Source of the DNA: Bacillota bacterium
Lineage (GTDB): Bacteria > Bacillota > Clostridia > Peptostreptococcales > Anaerovoracaceae
Assembly (NCBI GenBank): GCA_022706625.1
Contig: JAKJCD010000051.1
Location: 1 to 10,959, forward strand
Direction of reading: 5' to 3'
Length of the DNA: 10,959 nucleotides
Within the stretch, counting starts at the first letter, position 1. Each line of letters opens with the position of its first letter. The position numbers and the translations under genes were made by a program. The notes beneath the pieces were generated by a model, which was not told the DNA's origin, did not search any database, and was given only the letters and a program-made list of their open reading frames with translations. Positions 1-6,275 of this stretch are shown here, piece by piece.

Positions 1-31
1 GGCGCTTTTGCCCCTTAAAATCATATCGCAT
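1..31 (-). CDS. Possible start of a gene downstream of surE (partial)
   Basis: On the minus strand the surE stop TGA (33-31) shares its last base with an ATG (31-29), giving TGATG, a common arrangement for translational coupling. The frame stays open to the window edge and reads MRYDFKGQKR. A GGGGA stretch at the end of surE lies a few bases before the ATG and could serve as its ribosome binding site. A second ATG at 24-22 is also open to the edge in another frame. Only about ten codons are visible, so no product can be named and the gene itself is uncertain. Confidence 0.3.
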   Translation of the reverse strand, partial: MRYDFKGQKR

Positions 32-792
32 CATAATCCCCAGGATTTGACTTTCTCCACCAGCTGATAGTTCGTCAAATCATAATGGAGCGGGGTAATG
101 GATGCATACCCATCCTGGACGGCGATCACATCGATATCTCCCGGAAGACCCGAATATACCACAGGATTACCGGAGTAAATATAAGAAACACTTCCCTTTC
201 CCATGCTCCGGACTTTGAAGTCTTCGTCGTATTCCCTTGCCCCAAGCCTTGTAACTCGAATGCCTTTTACCTCTGAAACAGGAACGTGTGGCAGATTGAT
301 ATTGAGTACCGTTCCGCCATCCAGCTTACCGGCGGCTGTTTTCAGCGCTGTGAGGGCCATTTCGCAGCTTGCTTCGAAGTGTACGGGGTCACGGGCATTA
401 ACGGAAACAGCAAAAGACGGAATGCCGTTTATGACACCTTCTATTGCGCCGGACACGGTGCCGGAGTATAAGGTATCTGTTCCCAGGTTAGATCCGTGGT
501 TGATGCCCGAAAACACATAATCTATATATATGCCCTGGTTTTTAAGTATGCGCAGCCCAAGCTTGACACAATCCGCCGGGGTGCCGGATACTGTCCATGC
601 GGCTGTTGCATCCGGCAGGCTATTATACTCCGTTACTTCGATGGGAACCGTTACTGTGATGCCATGGCCGCATGCGCTTCTCTGGCTGTCCGGCGCAAAT
701 ACAAAGACATCGGATACGGCTGAAAGGGCTGCCGTCAAGCGACTTATCCCTTCGGCCTTTATCCCGTCATCGTTCGTTATCAGTATTTTCAT
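31..792 (-). CDS. surE: 5'/3'-nucleotidase SurE
   Basis: SurE is a metal-dependent survival-protein phosphatase that removes phosphate from 5'- and 3'-nucleoside monophosphates and, in some members, short polyphosphate; it acts in the cytoplasm. The protein is 253 residues, normal for the family. It opens with MKILITNDDG, giving the metal ligands D8 and D9, followed by S39 in the PDSQRSACGH stretch and N98 in SGINHGSNLG, all family signatures. I chose the ATG at 792 because a GGAGG lies five bases before it at 798-802; a GTG two codons upstream (798) overlaps that ribosome binding site and is unlikely to be used. The gene is divergent from the FAH-fold gene and may be coupled to a following gene at the left edge. 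No key residue is missing. Confidence 0.95.
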   Translation of the reverse strand: MKILITNDDGIKAEGISRLTAALSAVSDVFVFAPDSQRSACGHGITVTVPIEVTEYNSLPDATAAWTVSGTPADCVKLGLRILKNQGIYIDYVFSGINHGSNLGTDTLYSGTVSGAIEGVINGIPSFAVSVNARDPVHFEASCEMALTALKTAAGKLDGGTVLNINLPHVPVSEVKGIRVTRLGAREYDEDFKVRSMGKGSVSYIYSGNPVVYSGLPGDIDVIAVQDGYASITPLHYDLTNYQLVEKVKSWGL

Positions 793-817
793 ATCCACCT
801 CCGAGTCAGATCATAAT

Positions 818-846
818 ATTATACCACCCAAAGCAATTCCTTAAAA
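818..846 (-). promoter_or_regulatory. Probable extended -10 promoter of surE
   Basis: On the minus strand a perfect TATAAT (823-818) is preceded by TGG, making the extended -10 form TGnTATAAT. The -35 position (846-841, TTTTAA) is a poor match, which extended -10 promoters tolerate. Transcription would start near 811, leaving a short leader carrying the GGAGG of surE. Assigned by reading only. Confidence 0.55.
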
Positions 847-852
847 GCTTTG

Positions 853-881
853 TTGACATTTATAAGAAATAATGCTGAAAT
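853..881 (+). promoter_or_regulatory. Probable sigma-A promoter of the FAH-fold gene
   Basis: A perfect TTGACA (853-858) is followed after 17 bases by TGAAAT (876-881), which matches four of six -10 positions. It lies back to back with the surE promoter. Transcription would begin near 888, so the leader of roughly 79 bases contains the hairpin at 908-941. Confidence 0.5.
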
Positions 882-907
882 AATTCTAATATGCTATGCA
901 GCAGAAT

Positions 908-941
908 CAGACAGCCCCGGATCAGCCGGGCCGGCTGACTG
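908..941 (+). promoter_or_regulatory. GC-rich hairpin in the leader of the FAH-fold gene
   Basis: CAGACAGCC (908-916) pairs with GGCTGACTG (933-941) with a single mismatch, and the inner CCGG (917-920) pairs with CCGG (926-929) around the loop ATCAG, leaving a three-base bulge at 930-932. The structure ends about ten bases before the GGAGG (952-956) of the 967 gene. No run of T follows, so it is not a typical intrinsic terminator. It could stabilise the message or act as a protein site; no function is shown. Confidence 0.5.
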
Positions 942-966
942 TTTGGATTTACGGAGGTAAACAGCT

Positions 967-1890
967 ATGATCTACGGGACAATATATTATGAAGGAAAGC
1001 AACGGCTCTGCTGTATTGACGGTGTGGGTAAAAGGGTTTTCCTTCTTTATGATTTTTTGATTCAGGAATGCGGTGAAGAAAGCATACCTGTAACCATGAT
1101 ACAGTTCATATCCGTCTACCGTCCGGAATGGACGGATCGGGTCGCCTTGTTTTACGGCGCCCGTCCCGAACTCGCAATACCTTTGGAACAGGTAAGGCTC
1201 ATGGCGCCTATTCCTGTGCCCGCAAGGAATCTGGTTTGCCTGGGCAAGAATTACAGAGCTCATGCGGAAGAACTTAAAGGACAGATTTTCTCCGACAGCC
1301 TGCCTGCACATCCCATTTATTTTACAAAGCCCGATCATACCGTAATCGGAACGGAAGAGATCATCCTCCTCCACAGTGCTGTCACAAAGAAGTTGGATTA
1401 CGAAGTCGAATTGGCCGTTATAATCGGCAAAAAAGGTTCTGACATTCCTAAGGAGAAGGCCGAGGAGCATATCTTCGGCTACACCATCGCAAACGATGTT
1501 TCCGCAAGGGATCTTCAGAACGACCATACCCAGTGGTACAAAGGCAAGAGCCTGACGACTCACTGCCCTCTCGGACCGTGGATCGTTCATAAAGGTGCTT
1601 TCCCCTCTCCCCTGTCCTTAGATCTGAGGTGCTATGTCAATGAAGATCTGCGCCAGCATGGAAACACAAAGGACCTGATTTTTGATATTCCCTCGATCAT
1701 AAGCGATTTATCCCGTGGATATGAATTGCGGCCCGGGGATATAATTCTGACCGGAACGCCTGCCGGCGTAGGCATGGGATTTGACCCACCGAAATATCTA
1801 AAAGACGGAGACCGGGTGGTTTGCGAAATTGAGAAAATCGGAATGCTGATAAACCCGGTTGCAGATCATATCGATCAACAGATATTTTAA
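967..1890 (+). CDS. Fumarylacetoacetate hydrolase family protein
   Basis: This is a member of the FAH fold family, metal-dependent enzymes that hydrolyse, decarboxylate or isomerise beta-diketo or oxo-acids such as acylpyruvates, oxaloacetate and 2-hydroxyhepta-2,4-diene-1,7-dioate. At 307 residues it has the usual length: an N-terminal domain (about 1-80) and the catalytic domain (about 85-300). Visible signatures are KNYRAHAEE (94-102, with the candidate catalytic H99 and E102), the metal ligands E146 and E148 in DYEVELAVIIGK, D177 in ANDVSARD, and TGTPAGVGMG (262-271). A GGAGG at 952-956 lies ten bases before the ATG. The stop is three bases from the convergent Sir2 stop. The exact substrate cannot be read from sequence: no aromatic-degradation neighbours are present, so an acylpyruvase or oxaloacetate decarboxylase role is as likely as a catabolic isomerase. 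Confidence 0.9.
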   Translation: MIYGTIYYEGKQRLCCIDGVGKRVFLLYDFLIQECGEESIPVTMIQFISVYRPEWTDRVALFYGARPELAIPLEQVRLMAPIPVPARNLVCLGKNYRAHAEELKGQIFSDSLPAHPIYFTKPDHTVIGTEEIILLHSAVTKKLDYEVELAVIIGKKGSDIPKEKAEEHIFGYTIANDVSARDLQNDHTQWYKGKSLTTHCPLGPWIVHKGAFPSPLSLDLRCYVNEDLRQHGNTKDLIFDIPSIISDLSRGYELRPGDIILTGTPAGVGMGFDPPKYLKDGDRVVCEIEKIGMLINPVADHIDQQIF

Positions 1891-1893
1891 AGC

Positions 1894-2682
1894 TCATCCT
1901 GCATGTTCAGCCAAGACACAGGCGCCGAGAACCGTTCCAATGGGATCATTTATGACCAGGTCAGCCTTTCCGTCATACTGAGTCTTTGACTTGTTTATCA
2001 GGACCAGGTTGTCGCCGCGGAAATAATTCACAAGCCCCGCAGCAGGATAAACCACCAGGGATGTGCCTCCCACAATCAGTGTATCCGCCCCGGAAATCGC
2101 ATCGACCGCATCAGAGATCACATTGTGATCCAGCGCCTCTTCGTAAAGGACCACATCGGGCCTGACGATGCCGCCGCATCTTTCGCAGCGGGGGATTTTG
2201 GTTGTTTGCCCTTTTTCATCCCTGCAGTTTTTCTCGTCCATGATATAGCTCAAATCATAAAGCTCACCGCAATCCATACAGTAATTCCGCATCACGGAGC
2301 CGTGAAGCTCAAGGACCCTGTTGCTGCCCGCCATTTGATGCAGACCGTCGATATTCTGAGTTATAACTGCCGAAAGCCTGCCTTGCTTTTCAAGCTCCGC
2401 CAAAGCCAGGTGGGCATTGTTTGGCTTTACATCGGCATAAATAAGGCTGTTTTTGTAATAATCAAAGAAAGTATCTGTATGGCTTCGAAAAAAAGAATAG
2501 GAAAGCATCTCCTCCGGCGAATGGTTGTATGTCTTCATGGCATTATATAAACCGTTTTCCGAACGGAAATCCGGCACGCCGCTTTCTGTCGACACTCCCG
2601 CACCGCCGAAAAAAACGATACGCCGACTCTTGTCAATCATTTCTTTTAACTCTTTATACAAGTCTTTCACCCCCCCCACCAT
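1894..2682 (-). CDS. cobB: NAD-dependent protein deacylase, Sir2 family
   Basis: Sirtuins remove acyl groups from protein lysines using NAD+, releasing nicotinamide and O-acyl-ADP-ribose; the bacterial enzyme is cytoplasmic. Read from the ATG at 2682 it has 262 residues. The Rossmann signature GAGVS (27-31) and PDFRS, the NAD-binding QNID (109-112), catalytic H127 in LELHGS, zinc ligands C135, C138, C166 and C169, and GGTSLVVYPAAGL are all present, so the enzyme should be active. The start is uncertain: the ATG at 2682 has no clear ribosome binding site, while a GTG at 2670 lies directly after a run of G. A longer frame to 2751 adds Cys-rich residues unlike the family and is not preferred. 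It is the third gene of a co-directional run with the DNA-repair pair, 81 bases behind the DUF4130 gene, and converges on the FAH-fold gene. Confidence 0.92.
   Translation of the reverse strand: MVGGVKDLYKELKEMIDKSRRIVFFGGAGVSTESGVPDFRSENGLYNAMKTYNHSPEEMLSYSFFRSHTDTFFDYYKNSLIYADVKPNNAHLALAELEKQGRLSAVITQNIDGLHQMAGSNRVLELHGSVMRNYCMDCGELYDLSYIMDEKNCRDEKGQTTKIPRCERCGGIVRPDVVLYEEALDHNVISDAVDAISGADTLIVGGTSLVVYPAAGLVNYFRGDNLVLINKSKTQYDGKADLVINDPIGTVLGACVLAEHAG
2670..2677 (-). repeat. Eight-G homopolymer at the start of the Sir2 gene
   Basis: On the minus strand the gene begins ATGGTG followed by six more G and a second GTG: eight consecutive G between the ATG (2682) and the codon GTG (2670). A length change would put the ATG out of frame with the enzyme but leave the GTG in frame. 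The run could also act as an anti-anti-Shine-Dalgarno-like purine stretch. Confidence 0.85.
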
Positions 2683-2763
2683 ATTATTATATTTGTAGCA
2701 GCAACACAAGCTGCACCGGAATAGCCCTGCCGACATAAGCCTCACTGTCATAAATCATGCAGG

Positions 2764-3537
2764 TCATGACCGCCGGATCTGCATTTCCGTAAGGTTTTTC
2801 CAGTACCTTGCCGGCATCATCCTTCTTTGGCATGCCGGGTTGACTCTTTGCTCAATGGAAATAGTCTTGAAGTACTCCTTCCACATCCTCCGGTAGACTT
2901 CCTCCTGCTCCGACCGGCAGGGAAGAGCTTTTTCGTCGATGGGTGCGATATGCCACTGCCCTTCCGCACTGTAAAGTGCCTTTCCCCTTCTTGCATCGTG
3001 GATTATGAAAGGGTCGCCTTTCAGGCGGTCGGAGAAATGTTCTCCCAGGAGCTCCAATACACCGTGGTCCGGTTGGATCCTGGCATAAAGCAGTTCCTTA
3101 TCCGGACTTAGAGACAGGGCGGAAAAGCGGATAAGTCCTGTTAAGCGATGGGCTTCGAAGGAGACTTTCTGTGCGATCCGTTGAGCTTCAAACACCACCG
3201 GATGGCTGTGAAGAGCATCAACACTATAACCCATTCTAAAACCCAGCCTGAGGTAATCAAGGGCAATATTTTCCCTCCCATCGAAGCATGACAGGAAAAC
3301 ACAGTACACCCTTTTTAAGGCTTGCTCTGATATTTTCGACGCAACGGCTTCGTAGACTTTTTGCGCATGGATCTCATCGGTCTCCACATAACGGCAGGAT
3401 CGAAGCAGGTTGTTCTGGTAACTGTCCTGCCTGTATATCCCGGAGGCTTTTTCTTCATAATAATTTTGATAGACGCAGCTTAAAAAACCTTCAAAACTGC
3501 CGTCATACAAATAATCCATTTTTAGCTTTAACCCCAT
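2764..3537 (-). CDS. TIGR03915 family probable DNA metabolism protein (DUF4130)
   Basis: This is the small partner of the radical SAM DNA-repair protein encoded just upstream. The family is defined by co-occurrence with TIGR03916, and related DUF4130 domains are found fused to UdgX-type uracil-DNA glycosylase domains in other bacteria, which supports a role on damaged DNA; its reaction is unknown. The 257-residue protein starts with the typical DYLYDGSFEGFLSCVY region (about residues 7-22) and ends with the DUF4130 hallmark: W and Y of MWKEYF, the R and N of QRVNP, then MPARYWKNLTE near the C-terminus. I chose the ATG at 3537, six bases after AGAAAGG (3550-3544); a GTG at 3540 is one codon upstream. 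It lies 38 bases behind the radical SAM gene, clearly in one operon. Name confidence is high, biochemical role low. Confidence 0.88.
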   Translation of the reverse strand: MGLKLKMDYLYDGSFEGFLSCVYQNYYEEKASGIYRQDSYQNNLLRSCRYVETDEIHAQKVYEAVASKISEQALKRVYCVFLSCFDGRENIALDYLRLGFRMGYSVDALHSHPVVFEAQRIAQKVSFEAHRLTGLIRFSALSLSPDKELLYARIQPDHGVLELLGEHFSDRLKGDPFIIHDARRGKALYSAEGQWHIAPIDEKALPCRSEQEEVYRRMWKEYFKTISIEQRVNPACQRRMMPARYWKNLTEMQIRRS

Positions 3538-3575
3538 CACGAGCCTTTCTGCTCAATTCAGTTTTACTTGACAGT

Positions 3576-4928
3576 CTAAAGAAACATTGATATTTGCGCT
3601 CCATCGCCTATTAACGATAGCCTGTCTGTGCATCTTTCTCCATTGATCAGACGATTCCTCAATGCCGCAGGCTCCAATTCACAATCCCCGTAATATCGCC
3701 CGGCGCAGGTAATGAAGTATTTTGCTCTTTTCATGACCACACCGATTTTTTTCAGGTCCTCAAACCGGACCGCAGCTATGCGTCTTTGCCTAAGGATCCT
3801 ACCCGCGGAAACCAATCCCACCCCAGGTATCCTAAGGAGTTCTTCTTTAGAGGCCTTATTGATTTCAACAGGAAACTGCTCAAGGTGCGATAGTGCCCAG
3901 GCCGCTTTCGGATCCATTTCCAAATCCAGAAAAGGGTTTCCTTCGCCAAGGATCTCATCCGCCCGGAAACCATAAAAACGCATAAGCCAGTCCGTTTGGT
4001 ATAATCTGTGTTCTCTTGCCAATGGAGGCGCCGTCATCAACGGCGGAAGCCCGGGAGAGCTTATCAGCGAAATATAAGCAGAATAATAGACTCTTTTCAT
4101 TTTAAAACTATTGTAAAGCCCTTCCGATGTCTTTATTATCTGGCGATCTGTTTCGCCCGATGCGCCTATTATCATCTGGGTGCTTTGACCGGCAGGGGCA
4201 AATCTTTCTTTGTATTTCCCTCTGGGCGGCAGTGAGAGCCCTGTTGCTTCCTCAGGCTGAAGATACCTGAGATCTGAGGCCGCAGTGACCACACTTCCCG
4301 GATAGCTGCGAAAACTGATTCCAAGTTGTTTTCTGTCTGCGATCGTTTCGGTGATTTGTTTCATCGGCAGAAAAATATCAGGAGTCTTCTTCTGAGGGGC
4401 CAGCTTCTTTAATCCATGTTCTGTCGCAAACTCTATGTTGACACTTATCCGATCTGCGACCATGCCGATCTTATGGATCAATTCCGGCGAGACCCCGGGG
4501 ATGATCTTTGCATGGATATAGCCCGCAAAACCGTGATCCTCCCGCAGTAACGAAAGAGTGCGAAGCATCCTTTCGGCAGTCCTATCCGGTGAACCATCTA
4601 CTGCGGAGCTTAGAAACAGCCCTTCTATATAGTTACGGCGATAGAACTCGATGGCAAGTTCCGCCAGCTCTTCCGGCTCAAAGGAGGCTCTTGCTACATC
4701 CTGCGATCTGCGGTTGATGCAGTATTCGCAATCGTATACGCAGCGATTGGACAGCAGCACCTTCATCAATGAAATGCAGCGGCCGTCTGCGGACCAGGAA
4801 TGGCAAATCCCCATACATGACGCATTTCCGATCCGCCCTGCATTCTTCCTGTCCACCCCGCTTGTAGCACAAGAAACATCATATTTTGCACCGTCAGCCA
4901 ATATCCTGAGCTTATCAAATATTTGCAT
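3576..4928 (-). CDS. Putative DNA modification/repair radical SAM protein (TIGR03916)
   Basis: The protein (450 residues) is a radical SAM enzyme: C63, C67 and C70 form the CxxxCxxC motif that holds the SAM-binding [4Fe-4S] cluster. Four further cysteines precede it (C20, C38, C42, C51) and could hold a second cluster; that is inference. Near the C-terminus, INKASKEELLRIPGVG (356-371) is a helix-hairpin-helix motif for non-specific DNA binding, which sets this family apart from most radical SAM enzymes. The last residues, QISMFL, resemble a sliding-clamp-binding peptide. The family always travels with TIGR03915, as here. The substrate and product are unknown; repair of a DNA base lesion or a base modification are both proposed. 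The ATG at 4928 follows GGAGCGGAGGAT, where the first GGAG is better spaced than the second. It has its own strong promoter and leads the operon. Confidence 0.9.
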   Translation of the reverse strand: MQIFDKLRILADGAKYDVSCATSGVDRKNAGRIGNASCMGICHSWSADGRCISLMKVLLSNRCVYDCEYCINRRSQDVARASFEPEELAELAIEFYRRNYIEGLFLSSAVDGSPDRTAERMLRTLSLLREDHGFAGYIHAKIIPGVSPELIHKIGMVADRISVNIEFATEHGLKKLAPQKKTPDIFLPMKQITETIADRKQLGISFRSYPGSVVTAASDLRYLQPEEATGLSLPPRGKYKERFAPAGQSTQMIIGASGETDRQIIKTSEGLYNSFKMKRVYYSAYISLISSPGLPPLMTAPPLAREHRLYQTDWLMRFYGFRADEILGEGNPFLDLEMDPKAAWALSHLEQFPVEINKASKEELLRIPGVGLVSAGRILRQRRIAAVRFEDLKKIGVVMKRAKYFITCAGRYYGDCELEPAALRNRLINGERCTDRLSLIGDGAQISMFL

Positions 4929-4979
4929 ATCCTCCGCTCCCCGATCCGGTCAAGAATTCAATGAACACACGTTCTCTTG

Positions 4980-5008
4980 ATTATACAACGAAGCAAACAA
5001 ATGTTCAA
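4980..5008 (-). promoter_or_regulatory. Promoter of the radical SAM/DUF4130 operon
   Basis: On the minus strand TTGAAC (5008-5003) is followed after exactly 17 bases by a perfect TATAAT (4985-4980). Four of six -35 and six of six -10 positions match the sigma-A consensus. Transcription would start near 4973, about 45 bases before the ATG at 4928. I see no LexA-type box (GAACnnnnGTTC) around it. Confidence 0.65.
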
Positions 5009-5074
5009 GTATAAAACAGCGTCTGTTTCTAGCCGAGTCTGGCAGGAAGATTACCGCTTTATACTCCGGCCAGC

Positions 5075-5107
5075 TATACCCTTGCTTAATCACCGGCAGC
5101 GGGTATA
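5075..5107 (+). repeat. Inverted repeat overlapping the patatin promoter
   Basis: TATACCC (5075-5081) and GGGTATA (5101-5107) are a perfect 7-base inverted repeat separated by 19 bases. The right arm covers most of the TATAAT at 5104-5109 and the left arm abuts the candidate -35, so a dimeric regulator bound here would cover the promoter. Confidence 0.45.
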
Positions 5108-5109
5108 AT
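5082..5109 (+). promoter_or_regulatory. Probable promoter of the patatin-like gene
   Basis: A perfect TATAAT (5104-5109) lies 16 bases after TTGCTT (5082-5087), which matches only the TTG of the -35 consensus. Transcription would start near 5116, leaving about 59 bases of leader before the ATG at 5175, including four GAT repeats (5135-5146). Confidence 0.45.
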
Positions 5110-5174
5110 CAAAATGGGCATAATAGATATTAACGATGATGATGATATAGCAAGGTATTTACACGGAGGCATTC

Positions 5175-6275
5175 ATGGCTGAAAAGAAGAAGACCGCTTT
5201 CGTCCTCGGGGGCGGAGGCGCTCGGGGCGCATACGAGATCGGAGTCTGGCAGGCGCTGCGGGAAACGGATATCCGCCCGGACATGATCGCAGGCTGCTCA
5301 GTAGGTGCTATAAACGGAGCTTTGATAGCGCAGGACGATTTTGATCTGGCGGTGCGCCTGTGGAAAGAGATCCAGACAGATATGATAGTTGACAAAAGTT
5401 TTCCTCGGAAAAAAGACAGTCCTCTAAAAAAACTTTTAGACCGGTATCTCGATGAGTCTAAGATCAGGGCCAGCGGGACGGAATTTGGGCTCGTCACAGT
5501 AGAATTGCCAAACCTCACCCCGCGGTATTTTTTCCTCGAGGACATTGGGCAAGGAAAACTCATAGATTTTATTTTAGCCAGCGCTTCACTTTTTCCCGCT
5601 TTTAAAGCCGCGGACATCGACGACGCTAAATACGTCGATGGGGGTTATTTGGATAATTTACCCGTAGGCATGGCCTTGAAAAGGGGCGCAACAAAGATAA
5701 TTGCCGTAGACCTTGAGACATCAGGGTTAGTGCAGAAGGAGGCTTTAAAACAGGCGGATGACCTGACAATGATCCGATGCAAATGGGATCTTGGCAACAT
5801 CTTGGTCTTCGACGGGAAAAGTTCAGAAAAAAACCTTAGGCTGGGTTATCTGGATACGCTAAAAGTATTCGGTTTCTTTGACGGTAATCATTATACCTTT
5901 TCAAAAGGGGAATATAGCAAGCGAATGCTTGAGCCGGCAGAAGCTGCCGCTCGTATATTTGAATTGGATCCTGCTTACATTTATACTAAAAGCTCTTTTA
6001 AACGCCGTCTCAGCGAAGCGGTGCTTTCATACCGGAAAGAAACCGAAGCCGAGATCCATAGTTTTCGGGATCAGCTAAAAGCTCGTTCATTAGATAAAGA
6101 GCTGCTGCTTTCCCTGCTGAAGAAGATAAACCAGCGCTCTATAACTCTTGTCATAGCGGATCATCTGCAGGGCGATGCGGAAGCATCCGAAAAACTGATG
6201 AGAAAATCACTGTCACTGCTGTTCAAGGATGAAAATCTTGCAGCAAGCTATTTGATCAAGGATGGGATCATTTAG
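5175..6275 (+). CDS. Patatin-like phospholipase family protein
   Basis: Patatin-like enzymes are serine lipid acyl hydrolases with a Ser-Asp dyad acting on phospholipids or other esters. The oxyanion-hole loop GGGARG (13-18), the nucleophile elbow GCSVG (40-44, S42) and the dyad aspartate D155 in YVDGGYLDN are intact, so activity is expected. The catalytic domain covers about residues 7-190. The remaining 175 or so residues of the 366-residue protein are mostly predicted-helical, charged, and match no domain I recognise. There is no signal peptide or membrane segment, so it is probably cytoplasmic. A GGAGG (5165-5169) sits five bases before the ATG. The gene is divergent from the radical SAM gene and its stop overlaps the stop of the convergent transporter gene by a few bases. 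The lipid substrate is unknown. Confidence 0.9.
   Translation: MAEKKKTAFVLGGGGARGAYEIGVWQALRETDIRPDMIAGCSVGAINGALIAQDDFDLAVRLWKEIQTDMIVDKSFPRKKDSPLKKLLDRYLDESKIRASGTEFGLVTVELPNLTPRYFFLEDIGQGKLIDFILASASLFPAFKAADIDDAKYVDGGYLDNLPVGMALKRGATKIIAVDLETSGLVQKEALKQADDLTMIRCKWDLGNILVFDGKSSEKNLRLGYLDTLKVFGFFDGNHYTFSKGEYSKRMLEPAEAAARIFELDPAYIYTKSSFKRRLSEAVLSYRKETEAEIHSFRDQLKARSLDKELLLSLLKKINQRSITLVIADHLQGDAEASEKLMRKSLSLLFKDENLAASYLIKDGII

Noticed and set aside
949..1590. 213-codon minus-strand frame inside the FAH-fold gene
   Set aside because: It is fully antisense to a gene with complete family motifs and shows no recognisable domain.
2683..2751. Longer N-terminus for the Sir2 protein, starting at 2751
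   Set aside because: The added 23 residues are Cys-rich and unlike sirtuin N-termini, and no ribosome binding site supports the start.
5114..5182. 22-codon frame with four Asp, overlapping the patatin start
   Set aside because: Its ATG lies at or before the predicted transcription start and has no ribosome binding site; the GAT repeat explains the Asp run.
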